From: Pseudomonadales bacterium | GTDB lineage: Bacteria; Pseudomonadota; Gammaproteobacteria; Pseudomonadales; UBA7239 | Assembly (NCBI GenBank): GCA_041395665.1 | Contig: JAWLAB010000006.1 | Span: 1-64,000, forward strand | Direction: 5' to 3' | Length of the DNA: 64,000 bases | In this document: one piece after another, positions 60,617-64,000 of the stretch | Layout of the letters: each line of letters opens with the position of its first letter | How positions within the stretch are numbered: the first letter of the stretch is position 1 | Made by a program: the position numbers and the translations under genes | Notes under the pieces: generated by a model | What the model was told of the DNA's origin: nothing | The model's database searches: none | What the model saw: only the letters and a program-made list of their open reading frames with translations

Positions 60617-60989
60617 CTTCAACCAAAAGACGAGCAAAGGTTTTACCTTGATTGAAATTATGGTTGCCCTTGTAATATTTGCCGTGTTATCAATCGCGCT
60701 ACTGACGCGTCTAGGCAGTGATTTGCGCAGTGAGCAGTTACTGGAAGAGAAGACACTGGCGAGTATGGTTGCAGAAAATACGCTAACAGAAATGAGGGTC
60801 AACAAGGACGGCTCATCTGTTAGTGGCGGCCGTTCATCGGTAGAGCTGGCAGGAAAAAAGTGGGAAGTTGTCACAACGGTTAAAAGTACAAATCAGGAAA
60901 ATTTACAGCAAGTGGATGTTCAAGTGCAGCCTGTTAGCAACAAGCGTGGTGCTAGCTATTTGCTGACAGGTTTTATTGGTAAGCACTGA
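60603..60989 (+). CDS. gspI: Minor pseudopilin GspI
   Basis: 128 residues. Prepilin start KGFTLIEIMVALVIFAVLSIALLTRLG with Glu+5 and the GspI-type ENTLTEMRVNKDG region. It forms the tip complex with GspJ and GspK. It overlaps gspH by 14 nt and shares its last base with gspJ's ATG (TGATG). Confidence 0.93.
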   Translation: MIVANFNQKTSKGFTLIEIMVALVIFAVLSIALLTRLGSDLRSEQLLEEKTLASMVAENTLTEMRVNKDGSSVSGGRSSVELAGKKWEVVTTVKSTNQENLQQVDVQVQPVSNKRGASYLLTGFIGKH

Positions 60990-61693
60990 TGTTTACTGCG
61001 CAGAAGAAAAGCAATGCAGGATTTACGCTGATTGAGGTGATGGTTGCCATTGCTATTTTTGCTGTAATTTCTACCGGTGTTTATCGCGTATTGTCTGCGA
61101 TGGTCGATAGTCAAGATCGTGTAGCAGCTCACGCTAATGCGCTGCGTGATTTACAGCGCTCGCTTTGGTTTATAGCGATGGATATGAACCAAATAGTGAT
61201 GCGTGATGTGCGATTACCTAACGACAACCGTTCTCCCGCGTTGCAATCAGATAAAGATAGCTATTTATTGATATTTACTAGACAGGGATTGCGTAACCCA
61301 TTGCTGGATGCACGCAGTGATCTTGAGCGTGTTGCTTACTCTCTTGGTACTTCACCGCAAGAGTCAAACACAAAAGAAACTTCGAAGCGTGGTCGAGAGA
61401 AAAGTTTATTGCGGCACACATGGGGTGCTGTTGATAGAAAAGAAGGTGCTAAAGAAAATATTCAGGTACTTTTTAATGATGTGGAAAAAGTTGATCTGTC
61501 ATTTATGAATGCGAGAGGTGATTGGAAGCGCGAATGGCCAGAGCAAAAAAAGGATGAAAAAGAGCATGTTCGTGAATTGCCAGTAGCGATTAAACTGACT
61601 GTTAAATCAAGCCGTTATGGTGAGTTGGAACAGATCTATCAAGTGGGGGATCTCATCAGGAAAGAGAAAAAATCTACAGGTGATGCACGGTGA
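60989..61693 (+). CDS. gspJ: Minor pseudopilin GspJ
   Basis: 234 residues. Prepilin start AGFTLIEVMVAIAIFAVISTGVYRVLSAM and the GspJ signature DLQRSLWFIAMDMNQIVMRDVR. It is part of the pseudopilus tip complex. TGATG overlap with gspI and ATGA-type overlap with gspK (61690-61693). Confidence 0.93.
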   Translation: MFTAQKKSNAGFTLIEVMVAIAIFAVISTGVYRVLSAMVDSQDRVAAHANALRDLQRSLWFIAMDMNQIVMRDVRLPNDNRSPALQSDKDSYLLIFTRQGLRNPLLDARSDLERVAYSLGTSPQESNTKETSKRGREKSLLRHTWGAVDRKEGAKENIQVLFNDVEKVDLSFMNARGDWKREWPEQKKDEKEHVRELPVAIKLTVKSSRYGELEQIYQVGDLIRKEKKSTGDAR

Positions 61694-62823
61694 GGCTTTC
61701 TCATACACAGCGTGGCATCGCAGTGATCACTGTGTTGATGGCACTGGCGATTGCCGTGCTCATCTGCTCGGAAGTCATCTCTCGTGTTTACGCTAGCGTG
61801 AAGCGTTCAGAGAATTACTTCAATACACAGCAGGCTTGGGAGTATGCGCTGGGCGGAGAAGCATTAGCGCGTGAAGTATTGGCTGCTGATTTTGAAAAGG
61901 ATCGTTTGTCGTCTGCGCCTATTGATCATTTGCATGAAAAATGGGCTCAGCCACTGCCAAAAATGACAGTGGCTAACGGAGATATAGCGGTTGAGATTTA
62001 TGATGCGCAGGCGCGTTTAAATCTGAATAACTTAATTGACCAATCGGGAAGTATTCAATCATCACAAGTTGGTGTATTGCAGCGCCTAATGACATTCCTT
62101 GGCATGCAAACTCATTACGCAGATATGGCTGCGCGGTGGGCGAGTTATGAAAATGACACAGAGAATATGTATGATTCTGACAAGATTAATTATCGTGCGG
62201 CAGATACGCAGTTTGGTAGTGTTTCCGAATTGCGCTTACTGCGTGATATGCGCTTAGAAGAGTATCGTCGTGTAGCGCCTTATTTATCTGCGTTGCCTGT
62301 TCCTGTTCACATTAATATTAATACTGCGCCAGAGCCAGTGTTGGTGGCTCTGACCGATGGCTCGGAGCAAAGCATGAGCGCGGTCAAAGATTTCATTGCT
62401 CAACGGCAACAGCAAGAAGTAGGTTTTACTTCTACAGAAGCTTTTTCTAATTTGCTGGATGCAGGGCAGGGTGACGATATTATTGGTGATGACCTTTTGA
62501 GTGGTGATTCTGATAATGGTTCTATTGAAGCGCCTAGTGAGTCTGTAGATGAGGGAGAGAATGAAGTCGAAGGTGAAACTGAAAACGACTCAAATGCAGT
62601 GTTGGGTACTAGTAGTGAGTATTTTGAAGTAAGAGTTATTGCTAACTACGGAAAAAGTAAGGTGTGGTTGGTTTCTACTTTGTTTCGTGACAATGAAACT
62701 GGTGAGATTATGTTGTTGTCTCGCGATACAAGTCAGCGATTTTTATTCGGCAATTTGTACAGTAAAAACAATGGTGCTAATAAAGATAAAAAGGCCAAGC
62801 CTGACAAAGAGATAGACAAATGA
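61690..62823 (+). CDS. gspK: Minor pseudopilin GspK
   Basis: 377-residue tip pseudopilin. The leader region reads RGIAVITVLMALAIAVLICSEV and lacks Glu+5, as in other GspK proteins. The globular domain has ARLNLNNLID, the GspK calcium-site region, and VHININTAPEPVLVALTDGS. A strongly acidic insert (about 245-300, SVDEGENEVEGETENDS) is variable in the family. It starts GTG, overlapping gspJ, and its stop overlaps the gspL ATG. Confidence 0.93.
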   Translation: MRLSHTQRGIAVITVLMALAIAVLICSEVISRVYASVKRSENYFNTQQAWEYALGGEALAREVLAADFEKDRLSSAPIDHLHEKWAQPLPKMTVANGDIAVEIYDAQARLNLNNLIDQSGSIQSSQVGVLQRLMTFLGMQTHYADMAARWASYENDTENMYDSDKINYRAADTQFGSVSELRLLRDMRLEEYRRVAPYLSALPVPVHININTAPEPVLVALTDGSEQSMSAVKDFIAQRQQQEVGFTSTEAFSNLLDAGQGDDIIGDDLLSGDSDNGSIEAPSESVDEGENEVEGETENDSNAVLGTSSEYFEVRVIANYGKSKVWLVSTLFRDNETGEIMLLSRDTSQRFLFGNLYSKNNGANKDKKAKPDKEIDK

Positions 62824-64000
62824 CACAAGAAACTAGGGTTAATATGATTGAAAAAACGCAGTTGCAGCGCGAAAGTATTCTGATAGTCGTTCAGGATTTT
62901 GGTGAGGATTCTTCTGCGGTTGCAGGTTGGTCGTGTGAATTTTGTGCCTTCTCAGAAAATGCCGTGCCATTATCGGAATCAATAAAGATGTCGCTAATGG
63001 ATGCATGTAAAGCTGTTGCAGATATGCAATCTCAGAATGAGACAGTGCAAATTACTGTGGTTCTTCCTGCTGAGTTAGCTGCACTACACAGTGTCAATTT
63101 ACCTTCAAAAAATCAGCGCCAAGCTATGCAGGCTTTGCCATTCGTTGTGGAGGAGCAGCTAGCTGTTGATATAGAAGAAGTTCACTTGGCAGTAGGGCAG
63201 CGCCAGTCAGATGCATCATGGCCAGTCGTGGTGATTGATAATGCGGTGATGGCTGCATTGAGCCAGTGCTGCGAGAGTGCCGGTGTGAGGTTGAGTGCGG
63301 TTTATATCGACGCACAACTGCTTCCAATCAAGAATGGCGGTCTAACACTGGTATTGGCAAAGCAGAGAGTATTGGTGCGAACAGAAAAGAGTGTCGCTGT
63401 ATTTGATGCAGTCAATGCGGCGGAGATGATTGATTTTTTCTTGGCAGATACTACACCTTCAGCAGTTAATATCTATTACTCCTCGGAGGATGAGTCGTCA
63501 GCATTGCTGGCTCAGAAATTTGCCACGGAGTTTTCGGCATTGGAGGAATCGAGTGTCGAAGTGAAATCGGATATGAAAGCACTGGCACCGCAGTTATTCT
63601 CGTGGATAGACGCTGCATCTATTAATCTTTTGCAAGGAAAGTTTTTTGTTAAGCCTCTTAGTGGGCGGCCTCCAATGTGGCGATGGATTGCGGCAGCCGT
63701 GGTGTTTTTTTGGTTGGGGCAGTGCGTACTGCAAATCGCCAGTGGCTGGTATTTTTCCCGCAGCGCTTCTGCATTGGAAGAAAAAATGGATGCACAATTT
63801 AGAGAGCTATTTCCTAGCGCAAGGCGAGTTGGTGGAGTAAGAAAGCAAATTGAATCGCAGTTTATGGGGCTCGGTGATAGTAATACCAGTACATTTATCG
63901 AGGTGTTTGGTGTAAGTGTGCAAGCGCTCAATGCGATGCCGAGCCACCAAGGCCTCGAAATAATGGAATTGCGTTATGACGATCAACAAGGACAGTTGGA
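62820..64000 (+). CDS. gspL: Type II secretion system protein GspL, partial at the window end
   Basis: Open to the end of the window (393 full codons). It starts MTQETRVNMIEKTQLQRESILIV at the ATGA shared with gspK. The cytoplasmic actin-like domain is seen in LPAELAALHSVNLPSKNQRQAMQALPFVVEEQLAVDIEE, the GspL signature. One membrane segment is near residues 286-303 (MWRWIAAAVVFFWLGQCVL), and the ferredoxin-like periplasmic part starts after it. GspL recruits GspE to the membrane. gspM is expected next. Confidence 0.93.
   Translation, partial: MTQETRVNMIEKTQLQRESILIVVQDFGEDSSAVAGWSCEFCAFSENAVPLSESIKMSLMDACKAVADMQSQNETVQITVVLPAELAALHSVNLPSKNQRQAMQALPFVVEEQLAVDIEEVHLAVGQRQSDASWPVVVIDNAVMAALSQCCESAGVRLSAVYIDAQLLPIKNGGLTLVLAKQRVLVRTEKSVAVFDAVNAAEMIDFFLADTTPSAVNIYYSSEDESSALLAQKFATEFSALEESSVEVKSDMKALAPQLFSWIDAASINLLQGKFFVKPLSGRPPMWRWIAAAVVFFWLGQCVLQIASGWYFSRSASALEEKMDAQFRELFPSARRVGGVRKQIESQFMGLGDSNTSTFIEVFGVSVQALNAMPSHQGLEIMELRYDDQQGQL

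Overview
The window looks like a chromosomal segment of a free-living gammaproteobacterium, probably marine or aquatic and related to Cellvibrionales/Pseudomonadales. This rests on zipA followed by ligA, gltA divergent from sdhCDAB, the pseudomonad-like order map-glnD-dapC-...-dapD-dapE, pilZ-tatD, and a full type II secretion operon. No species can be named from the sequence alone. Coding density is very high, with many 1-14 nt overlaps between adjacent genes.

Layout. 1-12.6 kb: lysine/DAP and nitrogen-control housekeeping genes (dapE start, dapD, nth, dapC, glnD, map), interrupted by a universal stress protein and an unusual 1014-residue fusion of a GT-C-like membrane domain with a sulfatase; then a nitroreductase, rnt and pyrC. 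12.6-21.4 kb: a type I restriction-modification island (hsdM, a DUF1016/YhcG nuclease, a HEPN/MNT toxin-antitoxin pair, a frameshifted hsdS, a REP-associated tyrosine transposase relic, hsdR). It is bounded by a perfect 19-bp direct repeat and carries duplicated hsdM 3' ends and REP-type palindromes. 21.4-29.3 kb: an accessory catabolic region with a KstD-like flavoprotein, an APS kinase, an SDR, an NTF2-like protein, a MaoC hydratase, a membrane protein and a fatty acyl-CoA ligase. 29.3-35.3 kb: trmJ, tRNA-Pro, tRNA-Arg, zipA, ligA and an rhlB-like helicase.

35.3-45.2 kb is one minus-strand run, read in the order ABC1/UbiB kinase, SGNH hydrolase, Tat-exported sulfatase, two 7TMR-DISM hybrid histidine kinases, acyltransferase-3. 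The genes overlap or nearly abut, so they are probably one operon that couples envelope sensing to removal or addition of ester groups on a surface polymer. 45.3-52 kb: tmcA, gltA and sdhCDAB with recognisable divergent promoters and a terminator. 52-53.7 kb: peroxiredoxin, pilZ and tatD. 53.8-64 kb: gspCDEFGHIJKL, with gspL running off the end.

The most novel-looking parts are the mosaic restriction island (cassette insertion at the hsdM/hsdS junction, a palindrome read in frame through hsdM, REP expansion inside its own transposase relic), the GT-C/sulfatase fusion with an altered formylglycine motif, and the sensor-kinase/sulfatase/acyltransferase operon. Nothing here was checked against a database. 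Family assignments come from recognised motifs and overall protein resemblance.
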